Source: Citromicrobium sp. (GTDB lineage: Bacteria; Pseudomonadota; Alphaproteobacteria; Sphingomonadales; Sphingomonadaceae). Taken from it: a stretch of DNA of 64,000 nucleotides. The notes under the pieces were generated by a model. The model was not told the origin of the DNA and ran no database searches. It saw only the letters and a program-made list of their open reading frames with translations. Shown in pieces: positions 1-9,400 of this stretch. The stretch's first letter is position 1. Every line of letters begins with the position of its first letter. Position numbers and translations under genes: made by a program. The DNA lies in NCBI GenBank assembly GCA_002729695.1, contig PBYQ01000032.1, forward strand, positions 62,001-126,000, read 5' to 3'.

Positions 1-467
1 ACACGCGCGACGCGAGCACCGACACCTCGGGCGACCTGCTCGAGGCGCGCGTGCGCGAGGCGGGGCACGATCTGGTCGAGCGCACGATCTGCCCCGACGA
101 TGCTGGCGAGATCTACGACGTGCTGCGCCGCTGGATCGCGAGCAAGGATGTCGACGCGATCATCACCACCGGCGGCACCGGCCTGACCGGCCGCGACGTC
201 ACGCCCGAGGCGCTCGACCGGGTGAAGGACAAAGACATCCCCGGTTTCGGCGAGCTGTTCCGCTGGATCAGCTACGAAAGCATCGGCACCTCCACCGTCC
301 AGAGCCGCGCCTGCGCGGTGCTGGCGGGCGACACCTTCGTCTTCGCACTGCCCGGATCGAATGGCGCGGTGAAGGACGGGTGGGACAAGATCCTGAAGGA
401 CCAGCTCGATATCCGCCATCGTCCCTGCAACTTCGTCGAGCTGATGCCCCGCCTGCTCGAACGGTAA
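1..467 (+). CDS. moaB: Molybdenum cofactor biosynthesis protein B (5' end cut by window edge)
   Basis: The reading frame is open from base 3, so the true start lies upstream and only the C-terminal 150 or so residues are seen. The protein has the MoaB/Mog fold signature: an early DTSGD segment, then [11 protein letters not shown] (about residues 55-65 of the visible part) and a [13 protein letters not shown] segment near the end. These form the molybdopterin-binding loops. MoaB-type enzymes act in the cytoplasm in molybdopterin adenylylation or a related late step of molybdenum cofactor synthesis. The family is clear; whether it acts like MoaB or like Mog cannot be settled from the sequence. 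A CaCA antiporter gene follows 44 bp downstream on the same strand. Confidence 0.9.
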   Translation, partial: TRDASTDTSGDLLEARVREAGHDLVERTICPDDAGEIYDVLRRWIASKDVDAIITTGGTGLTGRDVTPEALDRVKDKDIPGFGELFRWISYESIGTSTVQSRACAVLAGDTFVFALPGSNGAVKDGWDKILKDQLDIRHRPCNFVELMPRLLER

Positions 468-511
468 CGCTGGAACGATAGAGACGCGGGGCCGCTCTTC
501 CAGCAAGCCCC

Positions 512-1546
512 ATGCCCGACATCCAGTCCCTCCCCCTGCCCTGGCTGGGCGCGCTGTTCATCGCGAGCGCGCTGCTGATCGCCTATTTCGGCAGCAAGAT
601 GGCTGCCATCGCGGATGTGCTGGCCGACCGCACGGGCCTCGGCGAAGCGCTGATCGGCGCGGTCCTGCTGGGCGCGGGGACAAGCATTTCGGGCATCGTC
701 ACCTCGATCACCACCGCCGCCAGCGGCGCGCCCGAGCTTGCGGTGTCCAACGCCATGGGCGGGATCGCCGCGCAGACCATGTTCCTCGCGCTGGCCGACA
801 TCTTCTACCGCAAGGTCAACCTCGAGCACGCGGGCGCGAGCACGGTGAACCTTGGGCAGGCGACCGTGCTCATCATCCTCTCGGTCATGCCGATCATGGC
901 CTACGCCGCGCCGCAGGTCGCGTTTTTCGGCGTCCACCCGGTCAGCCCGATCATGGTCGCGGTCTATCTGATCGGCCTGCACAACGCGCATTCGATCCGG
1001 CAGGAGCCGATGTGGCAGCCCAAGGAAACGCCGGGCCTGCGCGTCGAGGCCGAGGATATCGAGAACGACCCGCGCTCCACCCCCCTGCTCGCGAGCCTGT
1101 TCGCCGGTCTGGTGCTGATCGTAGGGGCATGCGGCTACCTCGTCGGCGAGACCGGCCTTGCGCTGAGCGCGACGCTGGGCATCTCGCAAGGCGTGGTCGG
1201 CGCGCTCGGCACCGCGATCGTCACCTCGCTACCCGAACTAGTGACCACCATCGCAGCCGTGCGGCGCGGCGCACTGCAACTCGCGATCGGCGGGATCATC
1301 GGCGGCAACATGTTCGATGCGCTGTTCGTCTCCGCCAGCGACGTCGCCTATCGCCACGGCTCGATCTACCACGCGATCGGAGAGCGGTCGCTGTTCTGGA
1401 TGGCGCTGGTGTGCCTGATGACCGCCGTCCTGCTGCTGGGCCTGCTGCGGCGAGAGAAGCAGGGGCCGGGTGGGATCGGCTGGGAGTCGGTCCTCTTGCT
1501 GTCGCTATGGCTGGGCGCCGCGGTGCTGCAGGTGTCGCTGGGCTGA
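512..1546 (+). CDS. Sodium/calcium exchanger (CaCA) family membrane protein
   Basis: The 344-residue protein has about ten hydrophobic segments and the two inverted alpha repeats of the CaCA superfamily. The first repeat (about residues 43-95) contains GAGTSISG and PELAVSN, and the second (about 224-276) contains TSLPELVTT and GGNMFDALFV. In the family these acidic and Asn/Ser positions line the cation site and exchange Na+ or H+ for Ca2+ across the inner membrane. The first repeat is degenerate compared with the canonical GTSxPE, so ion specificity is uncertain. The ATG follows moaB closely but with a poor ribosome site, and nothing in the context shows how it is regulated. Confidence 0.85.
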   Translation: MPDIQSLPLPWLGALFIASALLIAYFGSKMAAIADVLADRTGLGEALIGAVLLGAGTSISGIVTSITTAASGAPELAVSNAMGGIAAQTMFLALADIFYRKVNLEHAGASTVNLGQATVLIILSVMPIMAYAAPQVAFFGVHPVSPIMVAVYLIGLHNAHSIRQEPMWQPKETPGLRVEAEDIENDPRSTPLLASLFAGLVLIVGACGYLVGETGLALSATLGISQGVVGALGTAIVTSLPELVTTIAAVRRGALQLAIGGIIGGNMFDALFVSASDVAYRHGSIYHAIGERSLFWMALVCLMTAVLLLGLLRREKQGPGGIGWESVLLLSLWLGAAVLQVSLG

Positions 1547-1674
1547 TTGGGTCACGAAGGCGGGGGTTTGTGAGTGTTTTCCGAAAGTCTGGTTCCGGGT
1601 TCGCTATTCCCAAAAGCTGCCAGTCCGAAAACGACCCCATTGCGGACATTGGAGAAGGAAGGCATTCCTCGGAT

Positions 1675-2064
1675 ATGAGATGGGGTTTGTTCGCGATAAG
1701 CTGCTCTCTTCTAGCAGTTCCAATGCTGGCCTTCCCTTCCCCCTCATCTCCGGCTGCAATCGGCCTTTTCAGCCTTGGCCTCCTACTCCTGATGGATTGG
1801 TCGTACGAGCAATCTTTGGGTTACGCTGCATGGGGCATGGAAACTCGAAAGGATGAGATCGTGGAGGATTTCTACGATTTCGAGAATGCCAAGTGGCGCT
1901 ACGTTCTCGCTTTCCTAGTTTCTGGCGCATTGGCGGCTTCGTTTGCGTTCACTTCTTCCGAAAAGATACAGGCCACGTTTCTTATCGGAGGGTTTGCGCT
2001 CTACGGGGCGGCGAGCTTTGCTGGCGCCTTAAGGTCTCGCCGGCGCGTTGTTCGGGGTAAGTGA
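1675..2064 (+). CDS. Hypothetical small membrane protein (orphan)
   Basis: I do not recognise this 129-residue protein. It has two hydrophobic segments near the N-terminus (about residues 5-40), a charged middle rich in Asp, Glu and aromatic residues (about 48-72), two more hydrophobic segments (about 74-118) and a basic tail (RSRRRVVRGK). The frame is open far upstream into the antiporter gene, but the ATG at 1675 is preceded by a purine-rich GGAGAAGGAAGG about 12 bases away and begins a plausible membrane protein, so I chose it. Base composition is visibly less GC-rich than in its neighbours, which may mean transfer. No functional context is evident. Confidence 0.6.
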   Translation: MRWGLFAISCSLLAVPMLAFPSPSSPAAIGLFSLGLLLLMDWSYEQSLGYAAWGMETRKDEIVEDFYDFENAKWRYVLAFLVSGALAASFAFTSSEKIQATFLIGGFALYGAASFAGALRSRRRVVRGK

Positions 2065-2181
2065 GATGTCCGCTTCCCACCCCATTTGAGACGTCGAACT
2101 AAACGACGCGAAAGTCTCAGAGCTGCCGCGTGCCCCGGTGATCGCAAACGCCCTCAAAAATCGGGATCGACTCCCACCAAT

Positions 2182-2210
2182 GTTCCCTCTATGTTCCGCT
2201 CCATGGAACA
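2182..2210 (+). promoter_or_regulatory. Candidate LexA (SOS) operator upstream of the radical-SAM gene
   Basis: Bases 2182-2196 read GTTCCCTCTATGTTC, an exact match to the alphaproteobacterial LexA pattern GTTC-N7-GTTC. A third half-site in inverted orientation (GGAACA, 2205-2210) makes TGTTCC-N7-GGAACA with the second one. The motif lies at or just before the start of the radical-SAM gene, where a repressor would block initiation. By chance an eight-base match is expected about once or twice in a window this size on both strands, so the placement matters more than the match. No protein-binding evidence exists here. Confidence 0.5.
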
Positions 2211-3273
2211 TATCAAAGGCAGAGGAGCACAGAGCGGCGACGTATCCGCCCGCTTCGACCTGCCCGCGCGCGAGGCGGATGGCGACTGGCGTGACGAGCG
2301 CGAGGCGATCGACGGCCCTGCCCCCAAGCTGTGCACCGAAGTTACCGAGGAAGCCCCGCGTTCGATTCTCAATTTCAACCAGTCGCCCGACATTCCGTTC
2401 GACCGTTCGATCAACGCCTACCGGGGCTGCGAGCATGGCTGCATCTACTGCTTCGCGCGGCCCACCCATGCTTACCTCGATCTGTCGCCGGGGCTCGATT
2501 TCGAAACGAAGCTGTTCGCGAAGCCCAACGCTGCGGAGCTGCTCCGCGCGACTTTGGCCAAGCGGGGCTACCAACCGCGCCCGATTGCGATGGGGACCAA
2601 TACCGATCCCTACCAGCCGATCGAAAGCCGCTACCGGATCACGCGCCAGATACTCGAGGTGTGTCTCGACGCGCGCCATCCGGTCACCATCACCACCAAA
2701 TCCGATCGGGTGCTGGCCGATCTCGACCTGATCGGGGAGCTGGCGAAGCGAAACCTGATTGCGGTGGCGATCTCGGTCACCTCGCTCGATCCGCACCTGT
2801 CGCGCCTGGTCGAGCCGCGCGCGCCCTCGCCCGCCAAGCGGCTGGCCGCGCTGGGCAAGCTGGTGGAGGCGGGCGTGCCCGCGCACTGCTCAATCGCGCC
2901 AGTCATTCCCGCGATCACCGACGATGCGATGGAAGGGATCGTCGCGCGCGCGGCCGAACTGGGCGTCACATCGGCGGGATGGATCGTGCTGCGCCTGCCG
3001 CACGAGGTCGCGCCGCTGTTCCGCGAATGGCTCGACACGCATTTCCCCGATCGCAAGGACAAGGTGATGGGAATCGTCCGCTCGATCAGGGACGGCAAGG
3101 ATAACGACCCGAGCTTCTTCAGCCGGATGAAGCCCACCGGGGTGTGGGCGGACCTGTTCCGTGCGCGCTTCGATCTTGCGAAGAAGCGCGCAGGCCTCGG
3201 CAGGCCAGTCTTCGAACTCGACAGCAGCCGGTTCAGGCCGCCCATGACGGACGGTCAGCTGAGGCTGCTTTAG
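2203..3273 (+). CDS. PA0069-like radical-SAM protein (SplB-related family)
   Basis: The protein (356 residues from this start) carries the radical-SAM cluster motif CEHGCIYC at about residues 76-83, where three cysteines bind a 4Fe-4S cluster that cleaves S-adenosylmethionine. The motif is followed by the PTHAYLDLSPGLDFE segment typical of the PA0069/Rv2578c family. The C-terminal half carries conserved segments such as MGTNTDPYQPIE and LRLPHEV. The family is related to spore-photoproduct lyase, but its substrate is not known. The frame is open back to 2086; I chose ATG 2203 because family members begin with a short leader to KGRGA. ATG 2191 is the alternative. The LexA-like site hints at a DNA-damage role, which is an inference. 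Confidence 0.85.
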   Translation: MEHIKGRGAQSGDVSARFDLPAREADGDWRDEREAIDGPAPKLCTEVTEEAPRSILNFNQSPDIPFDRSINAYRGCEHGCIYCFARPTHAYLDLSPGLDFETKLFAKPNAAELLRATLAKRGYQPRPIAMGTNTDPYQPIESRYRITRQILEVCLDARHPVTITTKSDRVLADLDLIGELAKRNLIAVAISVTSLDPHLSRLVEPRAPSPAKRLAALGKLVEAGVPAHCSIAPVIPAITDDAMEGIVARAAELGVTSAGWIVLRLPHEVAPLFREWLDTHFPDRKDKVMGIVRSIRDGKDNDPSFFSRMKPTGVWADLFRARFDLAKKRAGLGRPVFELDSSRFRPPMTDGQLRLL

Positions 3274-3348
3274 CCATCTTGCCTTTGGGTCTGCCACCAC
3301 TAGGCTGGAGCAAGTCGGGATCGACGCCAGTCGGGGGAATTTTCGAGA

Positions 3349-3843
3349 ATGAGAAATGTGCTTCTTGTCGCTGCAATGGCGCTTGGCATGGGAACCGTGG
3401 CCAATGCGCAGAGCTTCGACGCCAACCGCCAGCTCGACCGTTTTACCCGCAGCGCCTTCCTCGCAACGCTGGACCAGCTCGGTGCCACGCACGAGGAGAG
3501 CGAGGACGCCCCCAATATCTCCATCGAGTTTGCGAACGGCCTGATCGCCGATGGGCTGCTGATGGCCTGCAAGGATCAGGACACCTCGACCGACTGCCTG
3601 GGCACATCGATGCTCGCGACCTTCAGCAGACCCGATGGCGCATCCGATGCGGACATCTTCGCGGCGGTGAACAAGTACAATTATCTCAAGAACTTCGGGC
3701 GCGCCTACGTGGCGCCCGACGGCGAAATCTCGCTGCGCATGTACATCATCGCGGACGGCAAGATCACGATGGAAAACTATCGCCGGCAGATCCAGCTCTG
3801 GGCAGGTTCGGTAGAGGACTTCTCCGGCTATCTGTACGACTGA
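3349..3843 (+). CDS. YbjN-domain exported protein
   Basis: This 164-residue protein starts with a signal peptide (MRNVLLVAAMALGMGTVANA, likely cleaved before QSF) and continues with a YbjN-type domain (about residues 55-155). Recognisable segments are NKYNYLKNFGRAYVAPDG and the following short strands. YbjN proteins are small alpha/beta proteins linked to stress tolerance and motility in enterobacteria, but their biochemical role is not established. The exported form here suggests a periplasmic location. The ATG has a purine-rich GGGGGAATTTT stretch upstream. It stands alone between the radical-SAM gene and a convergent DUF1330 gene. Confidence 0.75.
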   Translation: MRNVLLVAAMALGMGTVANAQSFDANRQLDRFTRSAFLATLDQLGATHEESEDAPNISIEFANGLIADGLLMACKDQDTSTDCLGTSMLATFSRPDGASDADIFAAVNKYNYLKNFGRAYVAPDGEISLRMYIIADGKITMENYRRQIQLWAGSVEDFSGYLYD

Positions 3844-3980
3844 GGCGGCGCGCGGGCGCTGCCGGAAGTCGACCTGCAGGTTTGCAATCCGCTGTCCTAC
3901 TCGACCGGTCGCGGGTAGTGTCACGCCCGCTCTTTCCCATGGTCGATCGGCTCGCAACAATGCGCCACAAGGGGCACAGG

Positions 3981-4015
3981 TTTTTCGCCCCTGGACACTG
4001 TGTCAGGTGTGTCAG
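3981..4015. repeat. 35-bp dispersed repeat, copy 1
   Basis: This 35-bp segment, beginning TTTTTCGCCCC and ending GTGTGTCAG, is identical to the reverse complement of 26725-26759. It contains the palindrome GACAC-T-GTGTC and a second GTGTC arm. It lies in the 194-bp gap between the convergent YbjN and DUF1330 genes. I see no gene in the gap. Confidence 0.85.
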
Positions 4016-4037
4016 CGGCGCGGCCCCGCCACGGTAA

Positions 4038-4469
4038 TCAGCCGAAGGTGCTGCCGCCCTCTCCCGGCGCGAATCGGACGAGTCGGCTATCGAGCAGGGC
4101 AGCGGTGCGATTGACCACAGCCTGCTGGTAGGCCGGGTCCTTGATCATCTCGAAGAACGCACCGCTGTTGGGGTAGGACGCCACGAAGCCATCGTGCCAG
4201 CGCCTGTCGCTGGGGCCGGTCACCATCGTCTCGAACGTGCCGCGCCACACGATGCTGCCGCCGACGCGGGTGAAGATCGGCCCGCTGGTCTTTCCGTATT
4301 CCTCGTAAGCGCGCCGCCCGCTCCAGCCCTTCCCCGCATGCTCGTGCCCCTCTGGATAGGTGGCTTCGTCGCGGTAGAGCAGCAGGTTGAGCATGTGGAT
4401 CGGGCGGTCGCGCGGGAGCGCCTTGAACGCCTCGAAGTTCTCGCGGCTGGGATCGATGAAAGTGGTCAA
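4038..4469 (-). CDS. DUF1330 family protein
   Basis: The protein (143 residues) belongs to the DUF1330 group of ferredoxin-like alpha/beta barrels, seen from the N-terminal HMLNLLLYRDEATYPEG segment, a central ARG-poor dimer strand (FTRVGGSIVWRG) and the WHDGFVASYPNSGAFFEM motif. The family's reaction is not established. The open frame extends 23 codons further, but I place the start at the TTG at 4469 because AAGGAG lies seven bases upstream and the family begins with a strand just after this point. The AAGGAG also contains the last sense codons of the upstream small membrane gene, so the two are probably co-translated. Confidence 0.75.
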   Translation of the reverse strand: MTTFIDPSRENFEAFKALPRDRPIHMLNLLLYRDEATYPEGHEHAGKGWSGRRAYEEYGKTSGPIFTRVGGSIVWRGTFETMVTGPSDRRWHDGFVASYPNSGAFFEMIKDPAYQQAVVNRTAALLDSRLVRFAPGEGGSTFG

Positions 4470-4473
4470 AGGG

Positions 4474-4680
4474 TCACTCCTTGGGCGAAACGACGCGGCC
4501 GGCGATGCCCCACGCGGGCCGGGCGACGACCAGCACACAGCCCACGCCGATCAGCGTCATCGCCTGCGGTGAAAGGAAGTCGGGCCCGCGCGCGGCGAGC
4601 AGGGCCATCGTCATCACCAGAAACGCGATCATCGCCAGGCCGAGGCCGATCAGGATCGCCAGGATCGCACGGGGGGTCAT
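4474..4680 (-). CDS. Small two-helix membrane protein
   Basis: This 68-residue protein has two hydrophobic helices (about residues 5-30 and 38-60), a short basic turn and a charged tail (VVSPKE). I do not recognise a family. It sits nine bases downstream of the acyl-CoA synthetase stop, and its own last codons supply the ribosome site of the DUF1330 gene, so the three genes look like one transcript. Its role may be linked to fatty-acid handling at the membrane, but that rests only on context. Confidence 0.65.
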   Translation of the reverse strand: MTPRAILAILIGLGLAMIAFLVMTMALLAARGPDFLSPQAMTLIGVGCVLVVARPAWGIAGRVVSPKE

Positions 4681-4689
4681 GCCGCCACC

Positions 4690-6417
4690 TCAGTCCTTTC
4701 CGAACATGCGCCCGAAGATGCCGCGCTTGCGTTGGCCTTCGACTGGGGCGTCTTCGTCCTCCGCCGGATCGCCGCCCGCCATAGCCGGTTCGGGCGGTGC
4801 CTCGGCCTCGCGCAGCTCGGGAAGCTGGTAGTCGCTGAAACGATTGCGCAGGTCCTTCTTGCTGATCTTGCCCGTCGCGGTGTGGGGAATGTCGTCGACG
4901 AATTCGACCGCATCGGGCAGCCACCACTTGGCGACATGATCCTTCAGGTACTCGATCACCTCGTCGGCGGTGACCGACTGGCCTTCCTTGCGAATGCAGA
5001 ACAGCACCGGGCGCTCGTCCCACTTGGGGTGCGGCATGCCGATCGCGGCAGCCTCGGCAATGGCGGGGTGGCCCGCCGCCGCGTTCTCCAGCTCGACCGA
5101 GCTGATCCATTCGCCGCCCGACTTGATGACGTCCTTTGTGCGGTCGGTGATCTGCATCGTGCCGTCGGGGTGCAGGATCGCGACGTCGCCGGTGTCGAAC
5201 CAGCCGTCGGGCGTCAGCGCGTCTTCGTCCGCCTTGAAGTAGCGGCGGATAACCCACGGCCCGCGAATTTGCAGCGCGCCCGAAGTCTCGCCGTCGCGCG
5301 GCAGCGTCTTGGTCGGGTCATCGAGATCGACCGTGCGCAGTTCGACGCCGAAGATCGGGCGACCCTGCATGGCCGCCTTGTCGACCTTCTGGTCGAGCGT
5401 GAGCTGGTCCCAGTCCCAGGTCGGCCCGCCGAGCGTACCAATGGGCGAGGTTTCGGTCATGCCCCAGGCGTGCTGGACGCGAATCCCCGCCTCCATCAGC
5501 CGGCGGATCATGAACTTGGGAGCGGCCGAGCCGCCGATCGTGGCGGCGCGCAGCTTGGGCAGCGGCCGGTCGTTCGCATCGCAGTGCTGGAAGGTCGCGA
5601 GCCACACAGTCGGCACGCCCGCGCTGTCGGTCACGCCCTCGCGGTCCATCAGGTCGCACAGCACCGCAGGCTCGTTGATCGCAGAGAAGACGAACTTGAT
5701 CCCCGCCATACCGCCCGCAAAGGGCAGCCCCCAGCTCGCCGCGTGGAACATCGGCACCACCGGCAGCATCACGGAGGAAGCATCGAAGTTGAAGGCAGGC
5801 GGCTGGATCGCGGCGAGCGCGTGCAGCACGGTGGAGCGGTGTTCGTAGAGCACGCCCTTCGGGTTGCCCGTCGTCCCGCTGGTGTAGCACAGCATGCATG
5901 GGTCGCGCTCGTCGATCTTGGCCCACTGGTAATCGCCGTCCTGCGCGCCGATCCAGTCCTCGAAGGCCATCGCGTCGGAGCCTTCGGGTGGATCGTAGCA
6001 GATGTAGTGCTCGATGCTGGTCCAGCGGTCCTTCATCTTGTCGACGATCGGCTGGAATGCGGCGTCGTAGATCAGCACGCGGTCTTCGGCGTGGTTGGCG
6101 ATGTATTCGAGCTGGTCTTCGAACAGGCGCGGGTTGATCGTGTGCAGCACCCCGCCCATCCCGGCGACCCCGTACCAGCTGACCAGATGGCGCGAGTGGT
6201 TCATCGCAAGGCTAGCCACGCGGTCGCCCTTCTGGATGCCGAGCGCTTCGAGCGCCTGCGCCATCTTCAGCGCGTCGCGGCGGATGCCGGCCCAGTCGGT
6301 ACGCGTTTCGCTTCCATCGGCCCAGTGGGTCACGATCTCGCGGGTGGAAGCCTCGCGTGCGGCATGGTCGATCACATGGGTGACCAGCAGGTCCCAGTCT
6401 TGCATCGCTCCGAGCAT
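4690..6417 (-). CDS. Fatty-acyl-CoA synthetase (AMP-forming)
   Basis: The 575-residue enzyme is a member of the adenylate-forming family. The P-loop [11 protein letters not shown] lies at about residues 178-188, the adenine/acyl region around GGSAAPKFM and GMTETSP, the hinge near GWFDTGD and [12 protein letters not shown], and the catalytic lysine segment [11 protein letters not shown] near residue 520. It would convert a fatty acid, ATP and CoA to acyl-CoA, AMP and pyrophosphate. Chain length is not predictable from sequence; the family around it uses medium to long chains. The ATG at 6417 has GGGAGA seven bases upstream, better than an upstream in-frame start at 6471. The C-terminus has an unusual 40-residue acidic linker ending in a basic, amphipathic segment ([13 protein letters not shown]). 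Confidence 0.9.
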   Translation of the reverse strand: MLGAMQDWDLLVTHVIDHAAREASTREIVTHWADGSETRTDWAGIRRDALKMAQALEALGIQKGDRVASLAMNHSRHLVSWYGVAGMGGVLHTINPRLFEDQLEYIANHAEDRVLIYDAAFQPIVDKMKDRWTSIEHYICYDPPEGSDAMAFEDWIGAQDGDYQWAKIDERDPCMLCYTSGTTGNPKGVLYEHRSTVLHALAAIQPPAFNFDASSVMLPVVPMFHAASWGLPFAGGMAGIKFVFSAINEPAVLCDLMDREGVTDSAGVPTVWLATFQHCDANDRPLPKLRAATIGGSAAPKFMIRRLMEAGIRVQHAWGMTETSPIGTLGGPTWDWDQLTLDQKVDKAAMQGRPIFGVELRTVDLDDPTKTLPRDGETSGALQIRGPWVIRRYFKADEDALTPDGWFDTGDVAILHPDGTMQITDRTKDVIKSGGEWISSVELENAAAGHPAIAEAAAIGMPHPKWDERPVLFCIRKEGQSVTADEVIEYLKDHVAKWWLPDAVEFVDDIPHTATGKISKKDLRNRFSDYQLPELREAEAPPEPAMAGGDPAEDEDAPVEGQRKRGIFGRMFGKD

Positions 6418-6494
6418 CGTCTCTCCCTTCGTGGCATATTTTGGGGGAGGATGCGCAGGTTGGCCCGCCACCGCAAGCCCGGAAGAACGAAAAA

Positions 6495-9400
6495 TCAGGC
6501 TGCGCGGTGCAGTTTCGGCCCGGTCTTCGGAACCAGCGTAATGTTCGCGATCCCCTCGATCTTGCCAAGCGTGTCGGCAAGCTTGCCGTCTACCTTGAAA
6601 TCGTTGCCCAGCCTCAGGACCGGCCGCTGCTCGCTACCGAGATCGAGCGCGATCTGCACTTCGCCATATCCCGGGGGGCCGGGCTGCAACGCCAGGGACA
6701 GTTCTTGCAGCGCGGTTTCGCTCGCCACATCCAGCGTCAGCAACATCCGCTGACCACCGGCCACCTGCGCCAGCGGTTTCGCCCCGCGAATGGTGATGCG
6801 CGGAGGCTCGTCGGGAGACGGACTGTCCAGCTCGACCGTCAGCAGCACGCACGTGCTGTCTTCGGCCCATTTGGTGAATTGCGCGACGAGACTTTCCTCG
6901 AAACAGGCGGCGCTGAACTGGCCCGAACTGTCGGAGAAGTCGGCCCGGATGAAGTCCTTGCCACGACGAGTCTGGCCGCGCTTGGCCCCTTCGACCATGG
7001 CAGCGATCAGCGCCTTGCCACGCGATTCTCCGGCGGGTCCCCCTCCCGCCATCAGCGACGCATAGCTGCGCGCGCCATTGGCGCTCGCCACGTCGCGGAA
7101 CTGCTCGATCGGGTGCGCGGAGAAGTAGAAGCCGAAAGTCTCGCGCTCTTTCGCCATGCGCTCGGCCCGCGGCCAGTCCTCGGCCTCTTTCAGGCGGATG
7201 TGGTCGTTCGCGCTCTCCTCGCCACCGAACAGGCCTTCCTGGCCGCTGGATCGTTCACGGATCGCAGCGTCGGCGACCGCCAGCAGCAGGTCGACATTGG
7301 CGGCGAGCAGACCCCGCTTTGGTTCCAGATGATCGAAGGCCCCGGCGGCGATCAGCGCCTCAAGCTGGCGCGAATTCATCGCCCCCTTGGGAACGCGCGA
7401 AAAGAAATCGTCGAGGCTTTCGAACCAGCCATGCGCCTCACGCTCGGCCACGATCGCGTCCATCGCCTTTTCACCGACATTGCGGAGCCCGGCGAGGCCG
7501 TAACGCACGGCATAGCCTTCATCGGTCCGCTCGACAGTAAACTCCGCTTCGGAGCGGTTGAGATCGGGCGGCGCGACCTCGATCCCGTTGCGCCGCGCAT
7601 CGTCGACGAACACAGCCAGCTTTTCCGACTGGTCCATGTCGAAGCACATCGCGGCAGCGTAGAATTCCTCGGGATAATGCGCCTTGAGCCATGCGGTCTG
7701 GTAGGCGAGCAGCGCGTAGGCGGCGGCGTGTGACTTGTTGAAGCCGTAGCCGGCGAATTTGTCGATCAAGTCGAACAGTGCGGAGGCTTCATTGGCCTCG
7801 ATGTCGGAGACCTTCTTGCAGCCATCGATGAACCGCTGGCGCTGCTTGTCCATCTCCGCCTGGTTCTTCTTGCCCATCGCGCGGCGCAGAAGGTCCGCGT
7901 CTCCAAGCGAATACCCGGCGAGGATTTGCGCCGCTTGCATCACCTGTTCCTGATAGACAAAGATCCCGTAGGTCTCGCCCAGAATGCCTTCGAGCTTCGC
8001 GTGCGGGTACTCGATCGGTTCGACCCCGGCCTTGCGCTTCCCGAACAGCGGGATGTTATCCATCGGGCCCGGTCGGTAGAGCGAGACCAGCGCGATGATA
8101 TCCTCGAACTTGGTCGGCTTCACCGCAGTCAGCGTGCGGCGCATGCCCTCGGACTCCAGCTGGAACACGCCCACCGTGTCGCCCCGCTGCATCAGGTCAT
8201 AAACGGCCGTGTCGTCCCACGAGATCGAGCCCAGATCGCACTCGATCCCGCGCTTCACCAGCAGGTCGACCGCCTTTTGCAGAACCGAGAGCGTCTTCAG
8301 GCCGAGGAAGTCGAACTTCACCAGCCCCGCCCCTTCGACCACCTTCATGTCGAACTGCGTCACCGGCATATCGGATCGCGGATCGCGATAGAGCGGCACC
8401 AGCTCCGCCAGCGGGCGGTCGCCGATCACCACGCCCGCGGCGTGGGTGGAGGAGTTGCGCGGCAGTCCTTCGAGCTGCATCGCCAGATCGACCAGCGTGC
8501 GCACTTCGTTGTCGTTGTCGTACTCGCCCTTGAACTCCGCGGCGCCATTGAGTGCGCGCGGCAGGCTCCACGGGTCGGTCGGATGGTTGGGCACCATCTT
8601 GCACAGCCGGTCGACCTGGCCATAGCTCATGTCGAGAATACGCCCGCAATCGCGCAGCACGGCGCGCGCCTTCATCTTTCCGAAGGTGATGATCTGCGCG
8701 ACCTTGTCGGTGCCGTATTTGCGCTGAACATAGCGGATCACCTCGCCACGCCGCGTTTCGCAGAAGTCGATATCGAAGTCGGGCATCGACACGCGTTCCG
8801 GGTTGAGGAAGCGTTCGAACAGCAGGCCCAGCCGGATCGGATCGAGATCGGTAATCGTCAGCGACCATGCGACCAGACTGCCCGCACCCGAGCCACGCCC
8901 CGGCCCAACGGGAATCCCCTGCTCCTTCGCCCACTTGATGAAGTCGGCAACGATCAGGAAGTAGCCGGGGAAGCCCATGTTGTGGATGATCCCGACTTCG
9001 TAATCGAGCCGGTCGTAATAAGTCTGCCGCGCCTCGTCGGACAGGTCTTCGTAAGCCGAAAGCCGCGCGTCGAGGCCCTTGCGCGCGTCCTCTGCCAGCA
9101 TGCGCGCTTCCCCCTCCAGATCGCCTGCAAGGCTGGGCAGGATCGGGGCACGCTCCAGTGGAGCGAAGGCGCAGCGACGCGCGATGGTGAGCGTGTTGGC
9201 CAGCGCTTCGGGCAGGTCGCCGAACAGCTCCTGCATCATCGGGGCGGACTTTACGAAGGCGGGCTGTGCGCTGCGCGGGCGGTCTTCTTCCCACAGCTTG
9301 CGGCTGTTCGCGATGCACAGCATCGCATCGTGCGCCTTGTGAAAATGCGGCTCGGCAAAATTGGCGGGGTTGGTCGCGACCAACGGCAGGTCGCGGGCAT

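Noticed and set aside
3144-4037. Frame ending FFAPGHCVRCV and the similar one upstream of rsmB as protein-coding
   Set aside because: Both are simply the translation of the 35-bp repeat; the shared peptide arises from the repeated DNA, not from homologous genes.
4732-6753. Plus-strand frame of 673 residues antisense to the acyl-CoA synthetase
   Set aside because: It is the antisense of a conserved enzyme and has a His/Arg/Gly-biased composition.
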